Counted from the first letter of the stretch, positions 1 to 5,819 are shown. The stretch is DNA of 7,566 bases from Hymenobacter sp. (GCA_025362615.1 JANYFQ010000063.1:1-7566), one strand, 5' to 3'. Numbers and translations are program-made. Notes: generated from the sequence alone by a model not told the origin.

Positions 1-1
1 T

Positions 2-172
2 CTCTTTTTTCACGTGGCCGTGAACATGGGCATGACGATGGGTTTGGCCCCGGTGGTGGGCATTCCGCTGCCGCTGTTCAGCTACGGCGGCTCTTCCTTG
101 TGGTCGTTTACCATTCTGCTTTTTAGCCTTCTTGCCCTGGATGCTTACCGGAAACAGGATTTATTGCGGTAA
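2..172 (+). CDS. rodA: RodA, peptidoglycan polymerase (SEDS family), C-terminal fragment
   Basis: Only the last 56 residues are inside the window; the gene begins upstream. RodA is the SEDS-family glycosyltransferase that polymerises peptidoglycan from lipid II in the inner membrane with its partner class B penicillin-binding protein, during side-wall elongation. The fragment shows the family's C-terminal signature: NMGMTMGLAPVVGIPLP, then FSYGGSSL, then a last membrane segment (WSFTILLFSLLAL) and a short cytoplasmic tail ending in DAYRKQDLLR. The MT-GL-PVVGIPLP form favours RodA over FtsW, which normally has a GLLPVTGLPLP-like version. The reading frame is open from base 2 to the TAA at 170-172. 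A long palindrome starts 9 bases after the stop and probably ends or processes the transcript. By family knowledge, a penicillin-binding protein 2 gene would be expected just upstream. Confidence 0.93.
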   Translation, partial: LFFHVAVNMGMTMGLAPVVGIPLPLFSYGGSSLWSFTILLFSLLALDAYRKQDLLR

Positions 173-180
173 CCAGTAAT

Positions 181-341
181 GAAGCTGTTTAGAAAGTCGG
201 TGGAAGCCACAGGCGGTGCGGTCGGGCGGCTTTTTCGGCTGCCCCCCCGCTTTTCTCAGGCCGTCTGGCCAGCTACCCGAAGCGGGCGGGCGGCAAAAAA
301 AGCCGCCCACCCGCACCAAACCCGACTTGCTAAACAGCTTC
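181..341. repeat. Long imperfect palindrome between rodA and the next gene
   Basis: The outer arms 181-200 and 322-341 pair as GAAGCTGTTTAG, one mismatch, then AAGTCGG. With gaps, the similarity extends inward to about 235 and 297, where both arms read GGGCGGCTTTTT when the right arm is reverse-complemented. Two local hairpins compete with this long stem. One is 218-230 with 238-250, a GC-rich stem with two mismatches. The other is 282-294 with 302-314, 12 of 13 pairs closed by a loop of seven A. The element fills nearly the whole 170-base gap, from 9 bases after the rodA stop to 1 base before the next ATG. It could work as a transcript-end structure or be a dispersed palindromic repeat. It encodes no protein that I can support. 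Confidence 0.8.
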
Positions 342-342
342 A

Positions 343-1737
343 ATGAATAAAATTCCTGGATGGGTATGGATTGCACTGGTTAGTGCCCATTTGGCCGTGT
401 TGGGTTGGGTGTTGGCAACGCACGGCTGGGAGTTTACCGACTCGGACCGCTACGAACAGGCGGCAGCCAACATCGCGCAGCACGGCGTGCTCTACGCCAA
501 GCCGTGGCTGGGCAGCGCGCCCACAGGCAAGGACATTCAGGAGTTCACCATCCGGCCGCCGGGCTACCCGCTGGCGGTGCTGGCGCTGGGAAGATGGGCA
601 ACGGCCCCGGTGCTGTTGCTGCTGGCGCAGAACCTGTTAAGCTTGTTGAACATCGGCATCGTACTGAACTGGTGGCGAAAACGGTTCGGCCCCACCAAAC
701 GCCAGTGGGCCGGGGCCGTGCTGTTGGTGCTGACTTTTCCGAGTCAGCTTATTTACGCGAGTGCCGTGATGAGCGAAATAGTGCTGCAAACCATCGTGTT
801 AGGAATGGTGGCGATGGGGCTGCGGTTTGTTGATACGGGGCGGGGAAAATATTTCCTGGGGGCAGCAAGTGCCGTGGCGCTGGCGCTGTTGGTTAAGCCC
901 GTTTTCTACCCGTTGGCCGGCGTAATGGCCGTGGGGGGAGTGGTTGTGGCCTGGCGCACGAAAACCCCGTGGTTGGCCATGATAGGAACGGTGCCACTGC
1001 TCGTGGCGCTGGCCTACATGACCCGAAACCTGGAACGCACCGGGTATTTTCATTTTTCCAGCATTTCCACCATCAACCTCTTGCACTACAACGCCGCCGG
1101 GGTGGTACGGCAACTGGAAGGGGCCAACGCCGAAAAGACCTGGGTAACGGCCGTGTTGCGGCGTGCGGACGCGCAACCGTCGTTTGCCGGCCGGCAGGCG
1201 GTGCTAAATGCCCAGGCATCGGCCGTGCTCTGGGCGCACCCGGTGGTGTACGCCCGGCAGCAGGCCCTGGGAATGGCCGCGCTTTTACTGGACCCCGGCC
1301 GCTACGACGTGGCCAAAATACTGCAACTGCCCGCACCGCCGGGCGGGGGCCTGCTGGCTCAGAGCCGCAGCGGCGGGCTGTGGCGCGCCCTGGCAAGTCT
1401 GCCCCTGGGGCTGCTGGCGTTACTGGCGCTCATTGGGTTGGCCAACGCAACGCGGTTGCTGCTGGCCGTGCGCGGGTTGCTGGTTTTGGCGGCTGCCGAC
1501 GAAAAGACGCGCATTGGATGCTGGCTAACAGCCGGCCTCGTGCTGTACGTGGCGTTGCTGACGGGGCCGTTGGGAGCAACCCGGTTTCTGGTGCCCGTGT
1601 GGCCGCTGTTGCTGGCCCTGGCCCTGGCCGGCATGAGCAAACGCCGCACCCACCAGCGACCGTTACGCAGTGGCGGCTTGGCGCGGGCCTCCAGGCCCGT
1701 GCCGACTACTTTAGGGGCCGCTGGCCCCAATCGTTGA
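343..1737 (+). CDS. Polytopic membrane protein, ArnT/PMT-like glycosyltransferase (GT-C fold)
   Basis: This 464-residue protein is rich in membrane helices: about 7-27, 83-108, 121-142, 145-162, 170-205, 209-226, 350-385, 393-412 and 415-430. The first periplasmic loop carries the features of the PMT_2/ArnT superfamily: acidic residues in FTDSDRY (D33, D35), the YEQAAANIAQHG helix, and RPPGYPLAVL (71-80). An acidic residue follows in AVMSE (E145). GATRFLVPVWPLLLALA near the end matches the family's last helices. Such enzymes move a sugar from a polyprenyl-phosphate carrier to a lipid, protein or glycan acceptor on the outer face of the inner membrane; donor and acceptor cannot be read here. 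ATG 343 gives a short cytoplasmic start before helix 1; no Shine-Dalgarno is visible. Residues from about 446 to the end (Arg/Pro/Gly/Ala-rich) are encoded inside a palindromic element, so the native C-terminus may have been replaced. AGA, GGA, ATA and TTA codons are more frequent than in neighbouring genes. The specific family is an inference from motifs. Confidence 0.75.
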   Translation: MNKIPGWVWIALVSAHLAVLGWVLATHGWEFTDSDRYEQAAANIAQHGVLYAKPWLGSAPTGKDIQEFTIRPPGYPLAVLALGRWATAPVLLLLAQNLLSLLNIGIVLNWWRKRFGPTKRQWAGAVLLVLTFPSQLIYASAVMSEIVLQTIVLGMVAMGLRFVDTGRGKYFLGAASAVALALLVKPVFYPLAGVMAVGGVVVAWRTKTPWLAMIGTVPLLVALAYMTRNLERTGYFHFSSISTINLLHYNAAGVVRQLEGANAEKTWVTAVLRRADAQPSFAGRQAVLNAQASAVLWAHPVVYARQQALGMAALLLDPGRYDVAKILQLPAPPGGGLLAQSRSGGLWRALASLPLGLLALLALIGLANATRLLLAVRGLLVLAAADEKTRIGCWLTAGLVLYVALLTGPLGATRFLVPVWPLLLALALAGMSKRRTHQRPLRSGGLARASRPVPTTLGAAGPNR

Positions 1738-1825
1738 ACGATGGGCAGCGGACGGGCATACCATTTCGGCGTGGGGTACGGGCCAGCGGCCCGCCAGTAG
1801 CCGGCACGGGGCACAGCCCCGCGCC
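1680..1825. repeat. Long imperfect palindrome overlapping the end of the membrane-protein gene
   Basis: The left arm 1680-1727 and right arm 1780-1825 match as inverted repeats in four collinear blocks: GGCGCGGG (1680-1687 with 1818-1825), CCCGTGCCG (1696-1704 with 1802-1810), CTACT (1706-1710 with 1796-1800) and GGGCCGCTGGCCC (1715-1727 with 1780-1792). That gives 35 paired positions in arms of about 47. The 52-base centre has its own small hairpin, ATCGTTGAACGAT (1730-1742), which contains the TGA stop of the upstream gene. The element also fills the gap to the convergent gene ending at 1838. It may act as a two-way transcription barrier. Its size and mosaic matching also suggest a dispersed repeat that inserted at the 3' end of the gene. 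No T-tract typical of an intrinsic terminator is present. Confidence 0.78.
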
Positions 1826-1837
1826 AACCGCGCAACG

Positions 1838-3052
1838 TCAGTTACCAGAAAACTTACGTTCAACAAGTTTGGTGAGTTTGCCAACGTGTTCCTCTTTCCG
1901 GCTCCAATCGTGGCGCTGGGCAAGGTGCTCCGTGATGTAAGCGTGGGCTTGCGCGGCCGTAGGCAAAGCGTCGAGGTGTTGGATGGCGGCGTGGTAATCC
2001 AGGTTTTCGCCGTTGAACAGCTCGTTGATGAAGCTGAAGCGTTGGTTGATGGAAATGGCTTCGCGCAGGGTTTCGATTTTGGGGGCCGTGCGCTCGGTAA
2101 TGCCGGGGGCCGGCGTGGTGCTCTCGCGCAGGGTTTGGGCGAGGCCGGGGCTCTGCGACTGGGTTGCTTTCAGCTTTTCGTAGAGCGGAACGGCAGCGGC
2201 GGCAACCGCAGGCGGCGCAGATGGCGCAGGTGGGGCAACCGTGGGCGCGGCGCTGGTTGGCGCGGGCGGCTGGATGGCCACCAGCGGAGGAGCCACGGGG
2301 GCCGCCGCAGTGGGTTCGGCCGTTGCGATGGGGCCGGCCACTGCTGGGGTTTCGACCGTAGTGGGGCCGGCGGTTGGCGCCGGCGAAAGGCCGGCCGACG
2401 AAGGCGTTGCCACGGGGCCGTCTTCGAGCAGGTCGGCGGTGGTGAGGGGCAGCAGGTTGCTCAGCTCAGAAACCAGGCGCTGCACGGGCTGGTGCAGCTT
2501 GTAATTAGCGGTGCGGTAGAGGGTTAGGCGTTCGAGCAGGTCGGGGCGGGGCAGGCCGTCGGCGGGCAGGGCATCCAGGAAACCGTCGTAAAAATCTTTG
2601 TCGAGGTCGAGGTAGCGAAGGTTTTCGCGCAGGGCGGCGGCGGGCACGGGGCCGTCGCCGTCGGCCGGCAGAAAAATATGCTCGAAAGCAACCGTTGGGG
2701 TAGCTACCAACCCGAGGGCATCGGCGATGGCACGGGCCAGCAACGGCTCAAAAGCCGCCCGAGCGAGGCAAATGTGACGCGAAAGCACGTTCATAAACTG
2801 CGTGAGCGCGGCCTGGACGGGTTGGGCCTCAAAGTCGAAATAAGCACTGCGAAGGCGCCGGCTTTCGGACTGCCATTCGCCGAGCAGTTGTTTGATTACC
2901 AGTAAGTTTATCTGACGTAGCGGCGCAAAGTCGCGCAGGGCCGGGCCGTCGAGCACTGCGGCGGGGTCGGCGGCGAAGTACTGGTCGCAGAGGCGGGCGG
3001 CGAGGCGGCGGCCGTAGTGAGCGCACTTGGCCGAACTATATTTGTCGTTCAT
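1838..3052 (-). CDS. Conserved Bacteroidetes-type protein of unknown function with Pro/Ala-rich linker
   Basis: I do not recognise a characterised function for this 404-residue protein. Three parts are visible. Residues 1-211 form a predicted mostly helical domain with no membrane segment or signal peptide and many Leu/Arg/Ala; it includes LRENLRYLDLDKDFYDGFLDALP (start at 141) and RTANYKLHQPVQRLVSEL. Residues 212-288 are a disordered linker of Pro, Ala, Thr and Val. Residues 325-404 form a compact C-terminal domain with EAISINQRFSFINELFNG (from 331), HDWSRKEEHVGKL and a final LVERKF. From memory, this end resembles a domain found in uncharacterised Bacteroidetes proteins; that is recall, not a search. 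The protein is probably cytoplasmic. ATG 3052 starts MNDKYSSAKC. It is divergent from the LytTR regulator gene and shares a 92-base gap with it. In the gap, TTTG and TATTCCCG 18 bases apart on the minus strand loosely resemble a Bacteroidetes promoter. Confidence 0.8.
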   Translation of the reverse strand: MNDKYSSAKCAHYGRRLAARLCDQYFAADPAAVLDGPALRDFAPLRQINLLVIKQLLGEWQSESRRLRSAYFDFEAQPVQAALTQFMNVLSRHICLARAAFEPLLARAIADALGLVATPTVAFEHIFLPADGDGPVPAAALRENLRYLDLDKDFYDGFLDALPADGLPRPDLLERLTLYRTANYKLHQPVQRLVSELSNLLPLTTADLLEDGPVATPSSAGLSPAPTAGPTTVETPAVAGPIATAEPTAAAPVAPPLVAIQPPAPTSAAPTVAPPAPSAPPAVAAAAVPLYEKLKATQSQSPGLAQTLRESTTPAPGITERTAPKIETLREAISINQRFSFINELFNGENLDYHAAIQHLDALPTAAQAHAYITEHLAQRHDWSRKEEHVGKLTKLVERKFSGN

Positions 3053-3099
3053 TGAAAGGCCGGGAATAGGCGGCCGAAGTTAGCCACAAATGCCCCGTC

Positions 3100-3127
3100 G
3101 GCGGCAGCAATTCTTCCTTTTGCCGCC
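3100..3127 (+). promoter_or_regulatory. Leader hairpin upstream of the LytTR regulator
   Basis: GGCGGCA at 3100-3106 pairs perfectly with TGCCGCC at 3121-3127 across a 14-base pyrimidine-rich loop. The hairpin ends 17 bases before the ATG at 3145, in the only non-coding stretch (3053-3144) between the divergent genes. It could shape translation of the regulator or mark a binding site. A 7-bp stem can arise by chance in GC-rich DNA, so function is only a suggestion. Confidence 0.3.
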
Positions 3128-3144
3128 ACCACGCGGCCCTGCCC

Positions 3145-3960
3145 ATGACCCTCCGCGCCCTGCTCGTAGAAGACGAACCCCTGGCCGCCCGCCGCCTGGC
3201 CGATATGCTGGCCCGCCAAACCGCAGTGGCGGTGACGGTGGTGGGCACGGCCGAATCGGTGGGGCAGGCCGTGGCCCTGCTGGGCAGCACCCAACCGGCC
3301 CCGGACGTGCTGTTTCTGGACATTCACCTGGCCGATGGCCTCAGCTTCGGCATTTTTGAACAGCTACCGGTGACGTGCCCCGTCATCTTTACCACCGCCT
3401 ACGACCAGTACGCGCTGCAAGCCTTTAAGGTGAACAGCGTGGATTACCTGCTGAAACCCATCGACGAAGAGGAGCTGGCGGCAGCCTTGCGCAAGCTGCA
3501 AACGCGGCATTTGCAGTCGGCCGCGCCCGCATCGGGCGGGGCACCACTGCCTGCCTTCGACCCGAGCTTACTGGCCCAGCTGATGCAACAAATGCAGCAA
3601 ACCGCGCCAGTCAGTAGCTACAAAACCCAGTTTGTGGTGCGGGTGGGCGAACACCTCAAAGTGGTGTTGCTCGACCAGGTTGCGTACTTTTTCAGCCTCG
3701 AAAAAGCGACCTTTCTGCAAACCGCCGAGGGCCGCAAGTACGTGGTAGACTACACCATCGACCAGCTCGAAAATTTGCTCGACCCGCGCCGGTTTTTCCG
3801 CCTCAACCGGGCGTACCTGGCCCAGCAATCGGCTATTCAGGACATCATTCACTACACCAACTCGCGGCTGCAAACCGTGCTCAAACCCACCGCGCCCGAC
3901 GCGCAAGTGCTGGTGAGCCGCGAAAAAGTGAACGTATTTAAAAGCTGGCTCGACCGGTAA
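3145..3960 (+). CDS. LytTR-family response regulator (LytR/AlgR type)
   Basis: This is a DNA-binding response regulator of 271 residues with a normal two-domain layout. The receiver domain (about 3-118) has the acidic pocket E9-D10, phospho-acceptor D59 in LFLDIHLADG, the switch Thr in FTTAY (T84) and conserved K104 in YLLKP. A flexible linker with a Gln/Met-rich stretch (about 120-158) leads to a LytTR DNA-binding domain (about 162-268) with VRVGEHLKVV, the FFRLNRAYL motif (217-225) and VSREKVNVFKSWL at the end. Family knowledge: a LytS-type sensor kinase phosphorylates such regulators, which then bind direct repeats upstream of targets. No kinase gene is present, so it is an orphan within this window; the partner may be elsewhere. 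ATG 3145 fits the usual receiver start. Codon use is the GC-rich, C-ending pattern of this genome. The downstream gene is convergent, so this is probably a single-gene unit. Confidence 0.95.
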   Translation: MTLRALLVEDEPLAARRLADMLARQTAVAVTVVGTAESVGQAVALLGSTQPAPDVLFLDIHLADGLSFGIFEQLPVTCPVIFTTAYDQYALQAFKVNSVDYLLKPIDEEELAAALRKLQTRHLQSAAPASGGAPLPAFDPSLLAQLMQQMQQTAPVSSYKTQFVVRVGEHLKVVLLDQVAYFFSLEKATFLQTAEGRKYVVDYTIDQLENLLDPRRFFRLNRAYLAQQSAIQDIIHYTNSRLQTVLKPTAPDAQVLVSREKVNVFKSWLDR

Positions 3961-4035
3961 GGCAGGGCGTTTGCGGAGGGTCCTCTCCCCCTATTCCACC
4001 AGAAAAGTATGCTCAATAGCACAGCAAGGCGGCAT

Positions 4036-4620
4036 TTATCGCATCCGTAAGCGGCGGAGTTCTAACGTGAAACCAGGCAGCAATGGGTCGCCGCTCAGGA
4101 GCTGGTCGAAGCTCTGGATGGAGCGCAGGGGCTGGCCGGGGGCGAAGATGAACACCGTTTCGGAGGCTGGGGCAATGAGCCAGGCCAGTTGCGCCCCGGC
4201 GGCGAGCCAGTCTTCCATTTTCCGCATGGTGTCGGAAATGCGGTCGGAAGGCGAGAGGAGTTCGACCACAAAATCGGGGCAGATGCGGGCAAACCCGCGC
4301 CGGTCGTCGGCGGCAAGCGCCTCCCAGCGGGGCCAGGCAATCCAACTGGCATCGGGCGAGAGCATTGCCCCGGTGGGCAGCGTGAAGCCCGCCGATGAGT
4401 CGAAGGTGAGGCCAAGGTTTCTGTCGACGTTCCAGTTAGCGAGTTGACGGCCGAGTTCGCTGTTGGAAGCGCCGGTTTCGGAGTTGGTGGGCGGCATGAT
4501 GACAATCTGGTGCTGGGCGTTGCGCTCGATGCGCAGGTCGCGGTGGTCGGCGCAGAACTGGAAAAACTCGTCGTCGGTCAGGCGGTCGAGAACAGCAGTT
4601 TTCAGGGTGATGGCAGTCAT
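4036..4620 (-). CDS. Uma2-family protein (DUF820), PD-(D/E)XK nuclease fold
   Basis: This 194-residue protein has the length and pattern of the Uma2 (DUF820) family, a group with a restriction-endonuclease-like fold that is common in cyanobacteria and Bacteroidetes; its biological role is poorly known. Family landmarks in order are IVIMPPTNSETG with the following ASNSELGRQL helix, LSPDASWIAWPRW with candidate metal ligand D90, ICPDFVVELLSPSDR with E120, and the helix MRKMEDWLAAGAQLAWLI with K134 as the likely lysine. The C-terminus LLPGFTLELRRL is the usual ending. All three candidate active-site residues are present, so it looks intact. ATG 4620 is chosen because TLKTAVLDRLTDDEFFQFC reads as a normal Uma2 N-terminus. 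It is divergent from rluF across 96 bases and has no toxin-antitoxin or transposase partner. Nuclease activity is inferred from the fold family. Confidence 0.9.
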   Translation of the reverse strand: MTAITLKTAVLDRLTDDEFFQFCADHRDLRIERNAQHQIVIMPPTNSETGASNSELGRQLANWNVDRNLGLTFDSSAGFTLPTGAMLSPDASWIAWPRWEALAADDRRGFARICPDFVVELLSPSDRISDTMRKMEDWLAAGAQLAWLIAPASETVFIFAPGQPLRSIQSFDQLLSGDPLLPGFTLELRRLRMR

Positions 4621-4643
4621 GACGAACGGGGCGAATGGCGCAA

Positions 4644-4691
4644 CAAGATACGCACCGGGCCGGTAAGGTTGGCGGCGCGGCCCGTATCTTG
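4644..4691. promoter_or_regulatory. Inverted repeat in the divergent Uma2/rluF promoter region
   Basis: CAAGATACG (4644-4652) and CGTATCTTG (4683-4691) are perfect 9-bp inverted arms, with GGGCC (4657-4661) and GGCCC (4679-4683) nested inside. The outer arms lie almost symmetrically: TATCTTG reads outward on each strand and ends 25 bases before the rluF ATG and 23 bases before the Uma2 ATG. TATCTTG partly resembles the Bacteroidetes -7 element (TAnnTTTG), so each arm could be the -7 box of one gene. No good -33 TTTG was found at the right distance for either gene. An operator for a dimeric regulator is the alternative. Confidence 0.45.
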
Positions 4692-4716
4692 CCGTTTTGC
4701 CAACCAGCCCGTTCCC

Positions 4717-5655
4717 ATGCGCCTCAATAAATTTATCAGCGAAAGCGGCATTTGCTCGCGCCGCGAAGCCGACCGCTACATCGCCCAGGGCACGGTGCTG
4801 GTAAACGGCAAGCCGGCCCAGGTCGGCGACCAGGTCGGCCCGCGCGACCGCGTGATGGTAAACGGTCAGAAGCTCGAGCTACGGCAGGCCGAAGATGCCG
4901 TTTACCTGGCTTTTAACAAGCCCGTGGGCATCACCAGCACCTCGGAGCCAGGGGTGCGCGACAACATGGTGACCTACGTCAATCACCCGGCGCGGGTGTT
5001 TCCCATCGGGCGGCTGGACAAGGAGTCGTCGGGCCTGATTTTTCTGACCAGCGACGGCGACATTGTGAACAAAATCCTGCGGGCGGGCAACAAGCACGAA
5101 AAGGAATACCTCGTGACGGTGAACCGCGTCCTCACCGATGCCATGCTGGCCGAAATGGCGCAGGGCGTGTCGATTATGGGCGTGATGACCAAGAAATGCA
5201 CGGTGCAAAAGGAAACCCCGTACATTTTTCGCATCATGCTGGTGCAGGGGCTGAACCGGCAAATCCGCCGCATGGTCGAGCAGTTTGGCTACGAGGTAAC
5301 GAAGCTCGAGCGCGTCCGCATCATGAACGTGAGCCTGAAAGGATTGCCAGTGGGCGAATGGCGCGACCTGACGGCCGAAGAGCTGGCCGGCATCATGGGC
5401 ATGATTGCCAAATCGTCGGGCACGGAGGAGGCTTCGGGCAAGCGCAAGCCGAAGGCAGCAGCCAACGCCACCGGCAACGCCGGGGCACCCGCGCGGGGCA
5501 AAAGCCGCGACAAACGGCCGCCCTCCCCCAAAAACCCTTCGGGTACCGGCTGGTGGGGGCCACGCCCCGACAAGCCCGCCGGGAGCGCCGCCAAGCCGAA
5601 ATCGACGGGGCAGCGGGTGCGTAAAACCGGCAGTAAGCCAGCCCCGCGAAGATGA
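4717..5655 (+). CDS. rluF: 23S rRNA pseudouridine synthase RluF-type, with long basic C-terminal tail
   Basis: This enzyme isomerises uridine to pseudouridine in 23S rRNA; the E. coli homologue acts on U2604. It has 312 residues. An S4 RNA-binding domain (1-50) begins MRLNKFISESGICSRREADR. The RsuA/RluB/RluF-type catalytic domain (about 60-228) has the catalytic Asp in FPIGRLDKESSGL (D101), TSDGDIVNKILRAGNKHEKEY split across 111-131, VTKKCTVQKE, and LVQGLNRQIRRM with GYEVTKLERVRIMNVSL. These motifs match RluF better than RsuA or RluB. The reading frame is open further upstream, but the S4 domain fixes the start at ATG 4717; the upstream frame only reads antisense across the Uma2 gene. Residues from about 232 are a low-complexity Lys/Arg/Pro/Gly tail of some 80 residues, likely disordered and RNA-binding; such tails are known on some pseudouridine synthases. 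The next gene, rlmF, also modifies 23S rRNA, but a 164-base repeat region separates them. Confidence 0.94.
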   Translation: MRLNKFISESGICSRREADRYIAQGTVLVNGKPAQVGDQVGPRDRVMVNGQKLELRQAEDAVYLAFNKPVGITSTSEPGVRDNMVTYVNHPARVFPIGRLDKESSGLIFLTSDGDIVNKILRAGNKHEKEYLVTVNRVLTDAMLAEMAQGVSIMGVMTKKCTVQKETPYIFRIMLVQGLNRQIRRMVEQFGYEVTKLERVRIMNVSLKGLPVGEWRDLTAEELAGIMGMIAKSSGTEEASGKRKPKAAANATGNAGAPARGKSRDKRPPSPKNPSGTGWWGPRPDKPAGSAAKPKSTGQRVRKTGSKPAPRR

Positions 5656-5810
5656 ATTGCTTGATTGTTGCATTGCTTAATTGTTGCTGGCGAGTGCTCA
5701 TGTCCCGCAGTGGGCGCGGTGAAAAAAACGCAGTGGACGCGCTGTCGTTGGGGGACGAAAGAGCAACAATTAAATAATGCAGCAATTAAACAATAAAAAA
5801 ATTAAACAGT
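5656..5810. repeat. AT-rich 16-bp unit repeats in inverted arrangement
   Basis: The left half has two tandem 16-bp units, 5656-5671 and 5672-5687 (ATTGCTTgATTGTTGC and ATTGCTTaATTGTTGC, one difference). The right half has the reverse-complement form at 5763-5778 and 5779-5794, and a decayed third copy at 5795-5810. The innermost arms TTAATTGTTGCT (5677-5688) and AGCAACAATTAA (5762-5773) are perfect over 12 bp; the similarity extends outward to about 34 bp per side. The whole element sits between the rluF stop and the rlmF start, begins 1 base after the stop, and is AT-rich against a GC-rich background. It could form a long hairpin in RNA or a cruciform in DNA. It may carry the rlmF promoter, although I could not place a clear -33/-7 pair. 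Confidence 0.8.
5706..5744. repeat. GC-rich imperfect direct repeat inside the loop of the AT-rich palindrome
   Basis: CGCAGTGGGCGCGGTG (5706-5721) and CGCAGTGGACGCGCTG (5729-5744) agree at 14 of 16 positions with a 23-base period, separated by AAAAAAA plus flanks. Short inverted pairs enclose them: GTCCC (5702-5706) with GGGAC (5752-5756), and GCTC (5696-5699) with GAGC (5761-5764). Together they form the core of the 5656-5810 element. Confidence 0.5.
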
Positions 5811-5819
5811 AAAACACCT

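Noticed and set aside
161..376. Small minus-strand open frame across the first palindrome
   Set aside because: The translation is Pro/Arg/Gly-rich, covers the inverted repeat and overlaps both flanking genes; no coding signal is visible.
969..1940. Long plus-strand open frame inside the membrane-protein gene
   Set aside because: It lies in another frame of the 343-1737 gene, its translation is Arg/Gly/Ala-rich low complexity, and the overlapping frame has clear membrane helices and family motifs.
1886..2527. Plus-strand open frame opposite the unknown gene
   Set aside because: It is an antisense shadow of the 1838-3052 gene, with a Gly/Arg-rich translation as expected from the complement of Pro/Ala codons.
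3053..3144. Clear Bacteroidetes promoters (TTTG with TAnnTTTG) for the divergent genes
   Set aside because: Only partial matches were found (TTTG with TATTCCCG on the minus strand), too weak to annotate as a separate feature.
3975..3988. Hairpin GGAG/CTCC as terminator between the regulator and the Uma2 gene
   Set aside because: Only four stem pairs and no T-tract on either strand; no convincing terminator is seen in 3961-4035.
4036..4620. Uma2 gene as part of a defence or toxin-antitoxin module
   Set aside because: It stands alone between a regulator and an rRNA-modification gene, with no antitoxin, methyltransferase or helicase partner of a defence type.
4444..4716. Upstream extension of the rluF reading frame
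   Set aside because: The extra 91 residues read antisense through the Uma2 gene, and the S4 domain begins exactly at ATG 4717.
5656..5810. CRISPR-like array
   Set aside because: Units are 16 bp, directly abutting without unique spacers, and inverted around a centre; no cas gene is present.
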